Source: Axinella damicornis (Eukaryota; Porifera; Demospongiae; Axinellida; Axinellidae). Taken from it: a stretch of DNA of 64,000 nt. Of the stretch, positions 24,365 to 35,251 are shown piece by piece. The stretch is from NCBI GenBank assembly GCA_963931865.1, contig OZ007516.1:3218744-3282743 (forward strand), given 5' to 3'. A model generated the notes under the pieces. It saw nothing but the letters and a program-made list of their open reading frames with translations. It was not told the origin of the DNA and searched no databases. The position numbers and the translations under genes are program-made. Positions within the stretch are counted from its first letter, which is position 1; every line of letters begins with the position of its first letter.

Positions 24365-24678
24365 CACGTCTCGTGGGAAACATATGCAGCTGACATGAAA
24401 GCGTGACTATATATAGCTACTATTGTCATACCAAGAACAGTAATCAGTAGTACCACAATTGTCATGTGCATGCACCTAGTGCCATATGCACATTGTTCTC
24501 TCTGCACTGCAGTCCAAACCATAGTAGTGTTATGATCTTATCATGCTTATCTCCACCCATGGCAAGTAATAACTCTGACTCAGTTGTCAGTTGTGCATGT
24601 GCAGGTAGTCCTGCAAGGATCTAGCTATAGCTAGCTACAGCATATTGTGGTCTGAATACCTACAGCCAGGCTAGCAAG

Positions 24679-25509
24679 ATGAGCCACATTCCAGAGGAAT
24701 CTGAAGAACACCTTTATGAAAGTATTGCTCATACTTCCATGAGACTTCCCCACTCAAAGTTGCAGGGTGGAGAGACTGAGGGATATGGCAGTTTTGAACA
24801 TAGAAGGTACATGAGTTTGGGATCGAGGACCCCAGGTAGTGAGTACAGCATTTTATCAGATGATAAAGCAAAGTGGAACAAAAGGACTGGTGGTGTCCAA
24901 CTTCCTGGGCATAGTGCTTATCCAAATAGCCGTGGACCAACTGTTGCAGCAGATAGCCACCGATCAATGAGATCATTTTCTCCAGTTCGCGTTTTGAGAA
25001 GACGATTGCGTACAGGTGATTATGTGTGCGGCATTATAGCTCTTGTTTCTCTGTTCATTGCATTCATTTCTCTTATCATGAGTGGAGTGAGTTTGAACAG
25101 ACAGAATAGTGCAGCAGGTTGCAACTGCCCACTCCAAACGTCAATGACGACACAAGCCAAGTTGTCCTCTCTTTTCAACCAGTTCCAGCGGAAACTAGAG
25201 CTTGCATTTCTCAACTGCACAACTTCAGCTGTGAGCTCCTGCCATTTGCCTGTATCTGCCGAAGGTGAACCAGTACGTTGTGAAACGGACCCAATACCAT
25301 TGGCTGACCCTACATACTATGTTAAGGATTTGCACTGTGGAGTCAGTGATCCTGGTATGGAGTCAACAGATCCTGTTGTGGCAACTTTACTGTTTGACAA
25401 TAGCGCAAATGAGGTGCGTTGCAATTGCTATGTGATTGTGACTGACATTCCAGGAGATTCAAATATTACATGCTCTCTTTTTGTAACACGTTGTCTGCAT
25501 GTACCATAA
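24679..25509 (+). CDS. Type II membrane protein with a cytoplasmic ITAM (cluster gene A)
   Basis: 276 aa, single exon. Residues 1-112 are hydrophilic and end in RVLRRRLRTG, directly before one membrane segment (about 115-139). Positive charge on the N-side predicts an intracellular N-terminus. The tail contains YMSLGSRTPGSEYSIL (44-59), which fits the ITAM pattern YxxL-x8-YxxL exactly, plus YESI at 13-16. The ectodomain has a CNC pair, NCTTSAVSSC, TYYVKDLHCGVS, VRCNCYVIV and CSLFVTRC. The last three are shared with cluster gene B and, in part, gene D. NCT and NIT are glycosylation sites. I know no named family for the ectodomain. The arrangement suggests a receptor signalling through Src-family/Syk kinases, but this is inference from the motif alone. 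The gene starts 315 bp after the fibrinogen-like gene, on the same strand. Confidence 0.85.
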   Translation: MSHIPEESEEHLYESIAHTSMRLPHSKLQGGETEGYGSFEHRRYMSLGSRTPGSEYSILSDDKAKWNKRTGGVQLPGHSAYPNSRGPTVAADSHRSMRSFSPVRVLRRRLRTGDYVCGIIALVSLFIAFISLIMSGVSLNRQNSAAGCNCPLQTSMTTQAKLSSLFNQFQRKLELAFLNCTTSAVSSCHLPVSAEGEPVRCETDPIPLADPTYYVKDLHCGVSDPGMESTDPVVATLLFDNSANEVRCNCYVIVTDIPGDSNITCSLFVTRCLHVP

Positions 25510-25923
25510 TGTGGCATTGGATCACTGATGAATGATAGTTATTGTTTCTTGCAACATGTGACTAATTCTGGGCGGAGACAAGGTGTGGGTGTGTTTGGGG
25601 CGTGTTGGAGGTATACCGCACATAGTACATAGACACGTGGTCCAACTGGCTTGTCAAGTTTGTTTATATTTATTCCGTTACCGGCATGCCGAAGTCGCGT
25701 CGGCTGCCTCGAACTTAGCAGTGAGTTGAAAATAGTCATTTTGATTACGTCTTATTCACAACAGCACTCGTAAATCTACGGCAGATATTCATCAGGCTGC
25801 CTGAGCGGCCCATAGTTAGCTAGACGCAGACGCGAATTGAATGTGAGTAAGCTATCGTAGCTACCACTCCACCACTAACGCAGTGTCACAATTTTATACG
25901 CCTCGGCTGCGCGAACGGTTGAG

Positions 25924-27009
25924 ATGAGTCGAGATTCTGGAGTGTCCCAGACGAGCGCAAACTCCATCCTAATGGACAACCGTCCACGAATCCCAACTCC
26001 AGATGTCGACCATCCTGGCGAGATGGTAACAGATGGCCCCGTAAAGGCAATGTCCTGGCGACAGTACGAAAACATGGGTGGCACCGTGGATGATTTCCCA
26101 ACCGAAACAAAAGGGGTCTCTGGAGTAGACTACGACGCAAAAATGTCTGAAACCTACGTGAGCCTCAATGAGTATTCCAGAAGGTATGAGCCAAAGGGCC
26201 GTACAGAATCAGGAGATCTAAACAAGGCAACATGGCACTGTGTGCGTACAGTTCTGTGTTGCTTCATCACGGTGACTCTCATCGCCCTGATTGCTGGGTT
26301 AGGAGGACTTGGAATTGGACTATACCACTTTCTTACAGTCACCCTATCTGATTCACAACCATCAAATGGCTCTATCGGAGCCACTACTGGTCCAACCACT
26401 GGTGCTACTACTGGTGCTACTTCTGCACTGCTGAACAGCTTAGAGGCTCAGCTAAGGGCTTCGATGGCAACCATTGACCAGCTCTCAACAATGGTGGAGG
26501 AACTTCAACGAAACTTAACTACTGCTAACGCTAATAACGAACTTAGAATAGACCAGCTAGATGTCCAGGTTAGCAACCTATCAGATGTTGTCAGTGAACA
26601 GATTGTAAACCCACCAATAGTTAGCACCACGGATACCAGTATGGTACCAACGTTCCAAAACGTTAGCCTCTATCAGAACTGCACCACCACTGCACTTTCC
26701 TCTTGTGTTGTTCAGACTACCTTGCGCAGTCTTTCTATCCCTTCATTTGGACTCTGTAGCACCACATCTGTGCCCCTGAATGTTGATGGGATGCACAACT
26801 TGAACTTGTACTGTGCCATCACAGAATCAGGAAGTGAGCAAAACCCACTACTTGTCACACTGGACATCGATCAGACCAGAAATGCAGTTCGATGTTTCTG
26901 TTATGTAATCGTGAACAATTCTGATGTCCCAAGAGCTTCACCAGTTCAATGTGCCCTATATGCTACAAGATGTCCAACAAACTTTCACCTAAATACGACA
27001 GATTTCTGA
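25924..27009 (+). CDS. Type II membrane protein, cluster gene B
   Basis: 361 aa, single exon, paralogous to gene A. The cytoplasmic N-terminus (1-107) contains YVSL (78-81), but the following tyrosines lack the +3 hydrophobic residue, so no full ITAM is seen. The membrane segment is about 108-136. A Thr/Gly repeat (GATTGPTTGATTGAT) and a likely coiled-coil stalk (about 168-225, several N-glycosylation sites) follow. The C-terminal Cys module (252-350) has NCTTTALSSC, LYCAITESG, VRCFCYVIV and CALYATRC, aligned with gene A. A stalk longer than in gene A suggests oligomerisation. It has its own upstream spacer of about 410 bp. The ligand is unknown; a receptor-like role is inferred. Confidence 0.83.
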   Translation: MSRDSGVSQTSANSILMDNRPRIPTPDVDHPGEMVTDGPVKAMSWRQYENMGGTVDDFPTETKGVSGVDYDAKMSETYVSLNEYSRRYEPKGRTESGDLNKATWHCVRTVLCCFITVTLIALIAGLGGLGIGLYHFLTVTLSDSQPSNGSIGATTGPTTGATTGATSALLNSLEAQLRASMATIDQLSTMVEELQRNLTTANANNELRIDQLDVQVSNLSDVVSEQIVNPPIVSTTDTSMVPTFQNVSLYQNCTTTALSSCVVQTTLRSLSIPSFGLCSTTSVPLNVDGMHNLNLYCAITESGSEQNPLLVTLDIDQTRNAVRCFCYVIVNNSDVPRASPVQCALYATRCPTNFHLNTTDF

Positions 27010-28175
27010 AAGCAAAACAATCATCATGATAATTATTTATTGGATCCTGTGGATCAAAATCACTCTCTGCATGGCAGCTGTGGATCAATGTCACTCTCTG
27101 CATGGCAGCTGTAAATATAATTATCGATATCACTACAGTGCCTCATATCTGTACTGAACAGTGAAATTACACAGTACTTATCAACAGTATGTAACAGCTC
27201 AGTGTTGTTCTACCTTGATGACTTTCAAGAGCAATGTACCCCCAACTGTATCAATTGGCATGGCACTATATGCATTGTTAAGATTCATTGCATAACTGGT
27301 TAATGAATGGTATTGCATCATCATGTCATGCATGGATATGGTTACCAATGAGTGTTGCCATGAAGACGGCAAGGAATTGAACACCACCCCCTCAGTACTA
27401 GTAGTGTCTGATTTCGGGCCAGTTGGAAGACTTCAAGGTCCGTCCCAAATAGGGATCGATGTATGTCAAACTGAGATTCTTTGGCTTTGCTTGTACAACT
27501 CCCAATTTCCATCATGTGATGACTTTACATCTGGAACGTAGTCAGTCTGGTTACGATTCAAGATGGTGAAGCTTAACTGAGCATGCGGCCATTTAAATGT
27601 TGCATGACCCCCAGTGGTGTGGTACAGTAATCCACCATTTGAGGCCATCTATCTAATGAAGATGGATGGATGGCTTTTGTTGTAGCAATAGCTACACTTT
27701 GGTATTAAATTTTGGTAGTGGGAGTTGACCATATGTAGCTACTACTATACTGCTGATGTCTGAAAACAATCAGGCAGCTGATAATATTGTGTCACTTCTG
27801 TTGGACTGGCAAATGATCGCTAAAAACAGTGTACAGCGGATTTGCACTTCCGTTTGAAAATTTGCGTATTGCATATTGCGAATTTGCCGAAACTGTGTTC
27901 TGCAAGTATGACGCTCACGCAAAGTGCCCGCAACTTCCCGACTCCAGCGTGTTCCGGGCCGTGTCGTTTCCGTGAAGCTACACCCACAGGAAGTTCTTTT
28001 AGCGCTCTCACAGAATCCACAAATATTCGAACGGAAGTGCAATCCGCTGTAGATACCTCTCTGAGAGACTTCAAATACGGTTGCTATTCATGTATAGCCC
28101 AGAATTGTACAACAGGCACCACATGCACTACATGCTCAAGATCAAACCATGCCACAGTCTAAGCTAGTAGCTACA

Positions 28176-28209
28176 TAGCCTCATTCCCTACGGCCTGGGA
28201 ACGAGGCTA
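28176..28209. repeat. Palindromic mini-element
   Basis: Minimal 34-bp copy: TAGCCTCATTCCCTACGGCC followed by its near-complement. Confidence 0.75.
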
Positions 28210-28446
28210 GATATACACCAGTGGGAACTATAGCCCTTGTGGTGAAAATTTGTATACCTATGTAGCAGTAATGTAATTGTGACCTAGTGGCAAGCTGTTG
28301 GAGCCACAAGCAACACTATGGTTCCAAGTAGATTGCATGTACATGAAAACTACTATAATTGTCTCACCAGAAACCTACCCCATACAGTTAATTGGATAAC
28401 TGGTGTTAGAGGATACAGTGCCTCCTTACAAAGCAAGGGGTGTCTC

Positions 28447-28503
28447 TAGCCTCGTTCCTACCCGGGCCCCATACTTTCGAATGGGACCTGGGAACAAGGC
28501 TAG
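28447..28503. repeat. Palindromic mini-element
   Basis: 57-bp hairpin with outer CTAGCCTCGTTCC/GGAACAAGGCTAG arms and an inner GGGCCCCATAC region. Confidence 0.75.
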
Positions 28504-30161
28504 GGTGTCACTCCAGTAAGCACTGCATGTACTTTGAGCAGTGACATGCAGGGTCACAATTGCATTACATATATTACGTTTGGATTGGGTAGGCCTACTG
28601 AAAGCAACAAAAGCTGGGCATGGAGGCCTGGGAACGAGGCTATGGATTGGGTGTGACTTAACATGTTACTCCGGATACTACAAAATTGTCACGTACCAGT
28701 AGTTATGGATACGGAACATATTACAATATGTAGAGCAACCCACCATTGCTATGACAACAACTATACTCATTGGTTACCAGGTCAGATTTGAAATGAATTG
28801 GTTGCACAGCACCTGAGTTGTAGCCCCACAAAATCTATTGCCGTAAAACTAAAGATCTGGTCCTCGTTGACTGTGGATGCATACTGTCCTGCTGTGTCCT
28901 GATGTTTTACAGGCTGTCCTGCTTACTGACTGCATGTCCCGATATTCTGCAAAGATGGAGACTCCTCTGTTGCTAATGTATCACCTCCTATAGGAAAGCT
29001 GTAAACTGTATATATTAGCACACTCACTGAAAATCTCGTATACCTGTCAAAAACTGCACAACGTTGACAATCTGCCTCTATAGCATTGGTCTGGTATTGT
29101 CCTGCTGCAGTAGTGTCCATAAACATGCAATTGATGTTAGTATGTGCAGTCTCAGACCACGGTTAGAAATTGCTCGCATTTCACAAGACAACAACAATGT
29201 TTTTTGTTTTTTTTGTGCTTGCGACCAATGGTGCTGGTGGGCAACAGCTAGTGCTGGTCGAGCTCTAAACTTCTGATGTCTAAGTTGCAAGGATTCTACA
29301 AAACCTAGTACAACATGCGTTGCTGACCATACATGCTACTAATAATACCATACACTTGCACCTGCAGTTCCACCTGCATGCCATGATAATTGGTCTTCAT
29401 ATACTGCTGGTTTGACGCACCCAAACAATGATGGAGTGTTGCATAACTAGTAAGGACATAATACTCAGCAGAAGCTGTACATGGTTGTAGTACACCCAGG
29501 AGAACTGGTCATGCAGCATTCGAACTCGTACAACACACAGCATTTCTACATACTTTGGTTTGCAACCACTGACCACGTGGGTATCATGAGCAAAAGCCAA
29601 CAGTGGCGACTTCCAGGGACCGACTACAGTCTATGATTTAATTGAAGTGCTGTTGAGCCATTTCCGGCCACCACATGGACAGAGAGTCCAAGTTCTCCCA
29701 CCATCCCCAGTGAACAGTGAACATGTGAACACATAGCTAGCTATATAAACACACAATTCAACTACAGTTTCCATTTGGCTCATTCTTCTGCAACAGGGGT
29801 TGGATCAGGTTCGCAGGCTCGACTGGGAACTATTATCGCCAGACTTCTTCTGCATGTATGCAGGGAATTAAGTCACTGCCCAACAAATGTAGAATAGAAA
29901 ATTTCTTCACAATATATAGACTAGTCTTGTGCCCAGATCAACCTTTGGCTGATTCAAAAACTTGGCCTGCACGGACACGAGACTACTCACATGATTCAAC
30001 ATGGGACTTGGGTGGAATAGTAAACGGAGCAACAATACAAAACTTTGCATGCATTGTCCCAAACACCGTGTCCTATATAATACGTAATACCAAACTGACA
30101 CTGAGTAATAGCTACACAACCTCAGCTGCTACGACTCCGGCTGGAGAATAGCTATAACAAT

Positions 30162-30608
30162 ATGAGTGCACTAGCTGCGGAACGCTATTTAACCAGGACA
30201 GAGGGGAGTGGCTATGAACTTGATCTTCCATCTGTTCCATCTGTCCACTACATGACTCCTCGGCCAACTCATGCCACTTCCAACCAACAGGATGAGGTCC
30301 AGAGTGGGATATACTTGCGGCCACAAGCCCCCAGTTTACACACATACCAATGTGTTACTAACCGTACGCGTCCCAAGGAGGTGGACTGTCCAAGGCTCCA
30401 AACACAGAGGAGGGAAGAGACTGGCAGAGAGAAATGGGCTGGCTTTAACAAATTTGTGTTGGTCATCACCATGGTAAATACAGCTTTACTTCTGCTGACT
30501 GCAATCACAGTGGTCCTCAGTTTTGACTGGACTATTATGATTGACACCAAGATACAAAGCCTGCTCAGTGAAATCAATGCGCAAAATCTCAGCCTCAAGC
30601 ATCACTAA
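30162..30608 (+). CDS. Type II membrane protein lacking an ectodomain, cluster gene C
   Basis: 148 aa. The layout resembles genes A, B and D up to the membrane segment (about 97-121): a hydrophilic N-terminus rich in tyrosines (YELDL at 18, YMTP at 30-33, YLRP at 51-54), then one hydrophobic helix. It ends only 27 residues later without the Cys module, in a short helical stretch with one NLS glycosylation site. YMTP and YLRP fit YxxP, the type of motif bound by Crk-family SH2 domains, and gene D has a comparable YLTP. Either the paralog is naturally short, or a downstream ectodomain exon was lost or not recognised: a good acceptor occurs at 30783 but I could not find a matching open donor. 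The ATG at 30162 is the only start that gives the full tail. Confidence 0.6.
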   Translation: MSALAAERYLTRTEGSGYELDLPSVPSVHYMTPRPTHATSNQQDEVQSGIYLRPQAPSLHTYQCVTNRTRPKEVDCPRLQTQRREETGREKWAGFNKFVLVITMVNTALLLLTAITVVLSFDWTIMIDTKIQSLLSEINAQNLSLKHH

Positions 30609-31063
30609 AAGGTAAAAACATATCCGCACATGCATGAAGTGGCTGAATACTGAGATGTACACATACACACATGTACTGGTATGTAGTTAGCCCTCTAAGT
30701 TAGCACTTTGTTGTGCTACAACGAATTAGCCTTCAACAAAATTTAATTATTAATAGTAATGCAGTAATTTCTCTCATTCACAGGTGGGTATGGCGAGTGT
30801 ACATTCAAGTGTGAACAGTCAACACAATACGTATTTATATCATTTTCAATTTCTTTTGTATACCTAGTAGATCTGACCTTGCAGTAAATTTTCTACTGCA
30901 AACAGAAAGTGCTTGAAACCGTTTGTTTACCAACTTTACCTGAAACTCCCTCTCAAAACGGAAGAGCGTTGTCACTACATTAACACAACGGGCAGGTCCC
31001 ACGAGACAGTGTAGACAGCAGAAACTAGTTACAGGCACTGACAGCTAGTTGTGAAACTTCGCA

Positions 31064-32308
31064 ATGAGTGGGGAGGGTGAATTCAGTGCCATCTACGCCT
31101 CAGTGGAATCCGGAGGAGGGGAACAAGAATGCTACGAGTTGGACAAAGTGAAGACCCAGCAACGCTTGCTCCTTCCCCCTGCTCCCTACCTCACTCCCAA
31201 GCCTGGAAGCAAGGGACGAAGAAAACCTCCAGGTTCTTCCCATCACCAGTTAGAACGCAAGTATACAACTCTGAGGAAGACAAACCGTACTGCTGATAGT
31301 GAGTATGCAAGTGTTTCACGATCCTCAAAATCTTCGCTGAAGAGCACAACTCCCGGTTCACACAGTGTCCGCAAACTAAGTGCTCTCATGGAAGAGGGAG
31401 ACATTGACGAAGAAAATGTTCCGCCCACCAACCTTAAAGCAGTACACATCCTCCTTTTGGTCGCACTAGTTGCTTCGTTTGTGAGCACTGTCATGGCAGT
31501 CTACACGTTAGCTTCATTTGAGAGTCAGAGGAGGGAGCACAGCATGGACATCTACTCCAATTGTGTCAAAAATGTCACCACAGAGCTATGTCCTACATCA
31601 CCAGGTTCTTGTTCAACAGACAGGGTACTGTTGGATGAGGAGGTACATTAGCATCAGTGCAGTAGCTATATAGTGTAGCTTCAGGCTTTTGTTACAACCA
31701 CATGCATGAACTCACTATAATATGAATGGATTCCTACGAGAGCCAGCCAGCTAGTACATGTACTAGCAGCTAAACACACAGGACACAGCTTCATTCATTA
31801 TTATGGGTCATACCATATGATAGCACAAGTGCGCTGGTGCATCAGCATTTGCTGGATACTACCAGTTACATGTTTAAGTTGCTCATTGTGAGCTTCTTCA
31901 GGCTTCCGCTTTGATCCTTGCATTATACATAGTAAACTGGGGGCCTGGGGATAAGGTACGTATGTGGCATCAAGAACATGACTATTCCTTCACATACAGG
32001 CTAGCCTCGTTCCCAGGCCGTTTTGGGAGGGAGAAACAAACGAGGCTACATACACGCCTGCCTCACAGTCATGTTCATTCCTCCACATACAGGCCTACTA
32101 CACAGTCAGTGTTCATTGTGAAGTTTCAGTTCCAACAAACCAAAGCCAAATCACAAACCAAATGACTGCCTCTCTCGATACATCAGGATATCCGTCCCAC
32201 GGACAATGCAACTGCTACCATCAAGTTGAGACCCAACATTTTACTTGTTCCATGGTAATAACACGCTGCCCAATGGAACAGAAGTTTGGAGAAGTGGTCC
32301 ATCATTAA
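31064..32308 (+). CDS. Type II membrane protein with paired tyrosine motifs, cluster gene D (two exons)
   Basis: Exon 1 31064-31642 and exon 2 32093-32308 (phase 0, GTACAT donor, ACATACAG acceptor), 264 aa. The join is supported by alignment: TDRVLLDEE plus AYYTVSVHCEVS matches TDPIPLADPTYYVKDLHCGVS of gene A. The tail (1-127) contains YASV (11), YELD (24), YLTP (42), YTTL (67-70) and YASV (81-84); the last two are ten residues apart, an ITAM-like pair. The membrane segment is about 128-151. The ectodomain keeps SNCVKNVTTELC, CNCYHQVE and CSMVITRC. Genes A and B are intronless, so the intron here is either a gain or was lost in the others; it contains a palindromic mini-element (32002-32048). 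Receptor-like role inferred. Confidence 0.8.
32002..32048. repeat. Palindromic mini-element inside the gene D intron
   Basis: Arms TAGCCTCGTTCCCAGGC and (A)ACGAGGCTA around GTTTTGGGAGGGAG; the right arm has lost the central bases. Confidence 0.65.
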
Positions 32309-32588
32309 CAATGAATTGAAGCAGATAATATCCAATTTATTGTGCAGTTGATATGTACAGTGTGTGTGTGTGTGTTAATTGAATGTGTGCAGCTGGTATA
32401 TTATTTGGACATTAGTATCAGGCCATGGCCATGCCATGAGCCTTCAGATTCTCATGCCTTTTTGTCGCATACAAACGTTTTATAGTTGAATGTGGAAAAA
32501 CAGTGTAGTGGTGTCAGTGCAGTTATAAGACAGTGACAATGATCAACACAATCCTGTTACAAATGAGTGAACCCACGACTCACTCCGC

Positions 32589-34427
32589 CTATCCATCATC
32601 CTCCTCCTCTTCCTCCTCCTCAACATTCATCTGGCCAGGCAATGGCTGACCAATGTTCCTGTTTCTCAGAGTCTCAAGAAGAGGACAACCTACAGCAACA
32701 ATAACAACAGCACTTCACTTTATTATCAACAGCAAGAAACAGCAACGTACAATAGAGTAATGTTTTCAATACTTGTCCTGTGTGCAACCTAAGCCACAGA
32801 ACACCTGCCAGCTTTCAACACAGGTTGGCGAATCTGGGAACAGGGCTATATAGTTGCAGCAAGATACGACCACATAAGAAGTTAGATTTAATCCTGTGTG
32901 TCCATGATCCCAGGTTGTGTTCAGAGAGTATACTGGTATGATGTGTAGCAAGGCAAATGCTGCCACGGAGAATAACACTGTCCAAAACTAACCGGAGGTA
33001 GCAGGTATATAATCTCACTGTACTATTGAAAACCTAAAAGACCATATATAGTATTAGAGCTCTTATCCTACAGAAACAATTTTTGCGAAGGTTCAAAGTG
33101 ATATTCTTAAGCCTCTGACAAGAACTTTGCTTTGTAGCTAGGAACAGCAGCTACCGCTACCACTGTATACCAGTTGTTCTGAGGTACTCCAGTGAACTTT
33201 CTTCAGTGACACAGGTCCAGTCCAGGTTTAGCATTGTCAGGGACGGGAGATTCAGATTCATCACTCCTGTGATATTTGGGAGCAGGGGAAGGGGGGAGGG
33301 TCCAACTTCAATTAGGTAGGAGTCCCACAAAGCTCTGGTGGGGTGATGCCTACCTCTGTCACACACAGCTGTCCTGCTAAGGTTCAGTTTTGACAACTGG
33401 CTAAGTCTTTTCAGTGTTCCCTCCAAAATAAACTGACTGGTGACCCTATAAGTGGTAACCCATGTAACATTCACACCAAATTCTGACAACTTGAACTACC
33501 ACCTTCAAGAACGGTGTTGTTTACTGAACTCACTTGGTATCAGAAAGACTCAGAGAGTCAAGACCAACAAGACCTGTATGTGGAGGGATAACGATAAAGG
33601 TATATGTTCTAAGATGTATTGCTTCACATAGTTATGATCATCAATAAGGAGATTGTTACCTAGTATATAACGGACGCGATACACGCGCTGGATGGGAACA
33701 AGACTATAATTGTTACCATGACTATAGCCTCGTTCCCAGGCCGCGTACAACAAGGCTTCCATGACTACTAACCCGCAATGTGCCTGATACCCTCGTCAGT
33801 GATCAGAGTATTGTCCAGACTCAGCTGCCTCAGACCACTGAGACCTGTGAAACAGATATAAGGTTTATCTTCTCAACTGAACACCAGCCAAATGTCCCTC
33901 TGTCCTACTAACCCTCCAGGAATGGCATGCCATCGTCAGTGAGCTTGGTACGGCTGAGAGAGAGCTCAGTCAGGGTGTGCATGCCAACAATGCAGGCAAC
34001 GCCTGCGTCAGTGACGTGACAGTAGTCCATCAGACTTAGGGAGGAGAGGGGGAACTCTGGTGGAGAGGAAGGTACGATGTATGCTAACACCTGCTGTGAT
34101 CAATGCTTATCTAGCTATTGTCACATACTTGATATGATCTCCATAGCATCATCAAAAAATACGTTTCTATCAGGAAGCTTCAGTGTGTTAAGGCTTAACC
34201 CTGGAACAAAATATTCATGAGATAAGTCCAACACAAGTCACTTCAACCATTTACAAACGCACACCTCCCAGTTGCTGTAGGCTGCTGTAGTCCACTGCTA
34301 CTCCACTGAGGTTCAGAGAGTGCAGAGTGCTGCACCCACAAAGGGAGCCAACGGTATTGAATGCAGAGCAGTGGGCCACACTCAGGGTGTGGAGGTGAGC
34401 TAACCGACAGAGGGGAACAAAGGTGTC

Positions 34428-34503
<76 letters not shown>

Positions 34504-34538
34504 TGTGTGTGTGTGCGTGTGTATGTACATGTGTGTGT

Positions 34539-34581
<43 letters not shown>

Positions 34582-35203
34582 TGTGTGTGTGTGCGCATGT
34601 GTGTGTGTGTATGTACATGTGTGTGTACGTGTGTGACCGTGTGTGTGTATATGCGTGTTTGTGTATTTTTTGTGTGTAAAATGCTTGACAAACACATGTA
34701 CAATTTGTGTGTGTGTAAAATGCTGTGTGTGTGTAAAATGCTTGCATCATTCTTGAAAGTGATAAACACAATGTCATGTAGATTTTGTGCCGCCCTTACC
34801 TTTGTTGACTCAATACTCAATATTTCCAGGTTTGGTGTTCCTAGAATAACATGAATCAACATCAACATACATGATGTGTCCTGTGAAAACATTCAACACA
34901 TACATCGGCATGCCCTGGGAAAACATTCAACACATTCCCGGTGCTTATTTTAGCATCCGTTACTCTTTACTTCATGCAAGCTAGCACAATATGGCTGACA
35001 GCAGTCCCAGGTAGGAAGCAAATATTATGTATCACGTACACTTGTATGTATGATGAACTTCTAGGCATCAGGGACCAAACGCAATGTGTGGTTGCTTTGA
35101 GTCCAATGGCAACTATGCTGTGCTTCTGAGCCCCAGACGTTTATTGCTGATGTGTGAGTCATACATGCAAATCTTTGAGAATTTCATACATACCTACACA
35201 TGC

Positions 35204-35251
<48 letters not shown>

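Larger units (their letters stand above)
27010..30161. other. Intergenic region within the membrane-protein cluster
   Basis: About 3.1 kb between cluster genes B and C. It holds a 31-bp duplication of TCACTCTCTGCATGGCAGCTG-like sequence near 27055-27115, three palindromic mini-element pieces (28176, 28447, 28600-28642), and a few minus-strand open frames at 28923-29600. Two of these (29397-29600 and the segment ending in FDR before a GTATAC at about 29041) look somewhat exon-like but match nothing I recognise. A decayed gene is possible. I also see nothing convincing on the plus strand (27842-28162, 29858-30151). Confidence 0.4.

Noticed and set aside
34243..34892. His/Thr- or Cys/Val-rich open frames on both strands
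   Set aside because: They are GT/CA microsatellite translations; only the VDTFVPL segment at 34265-34430 is a true LRR exon.
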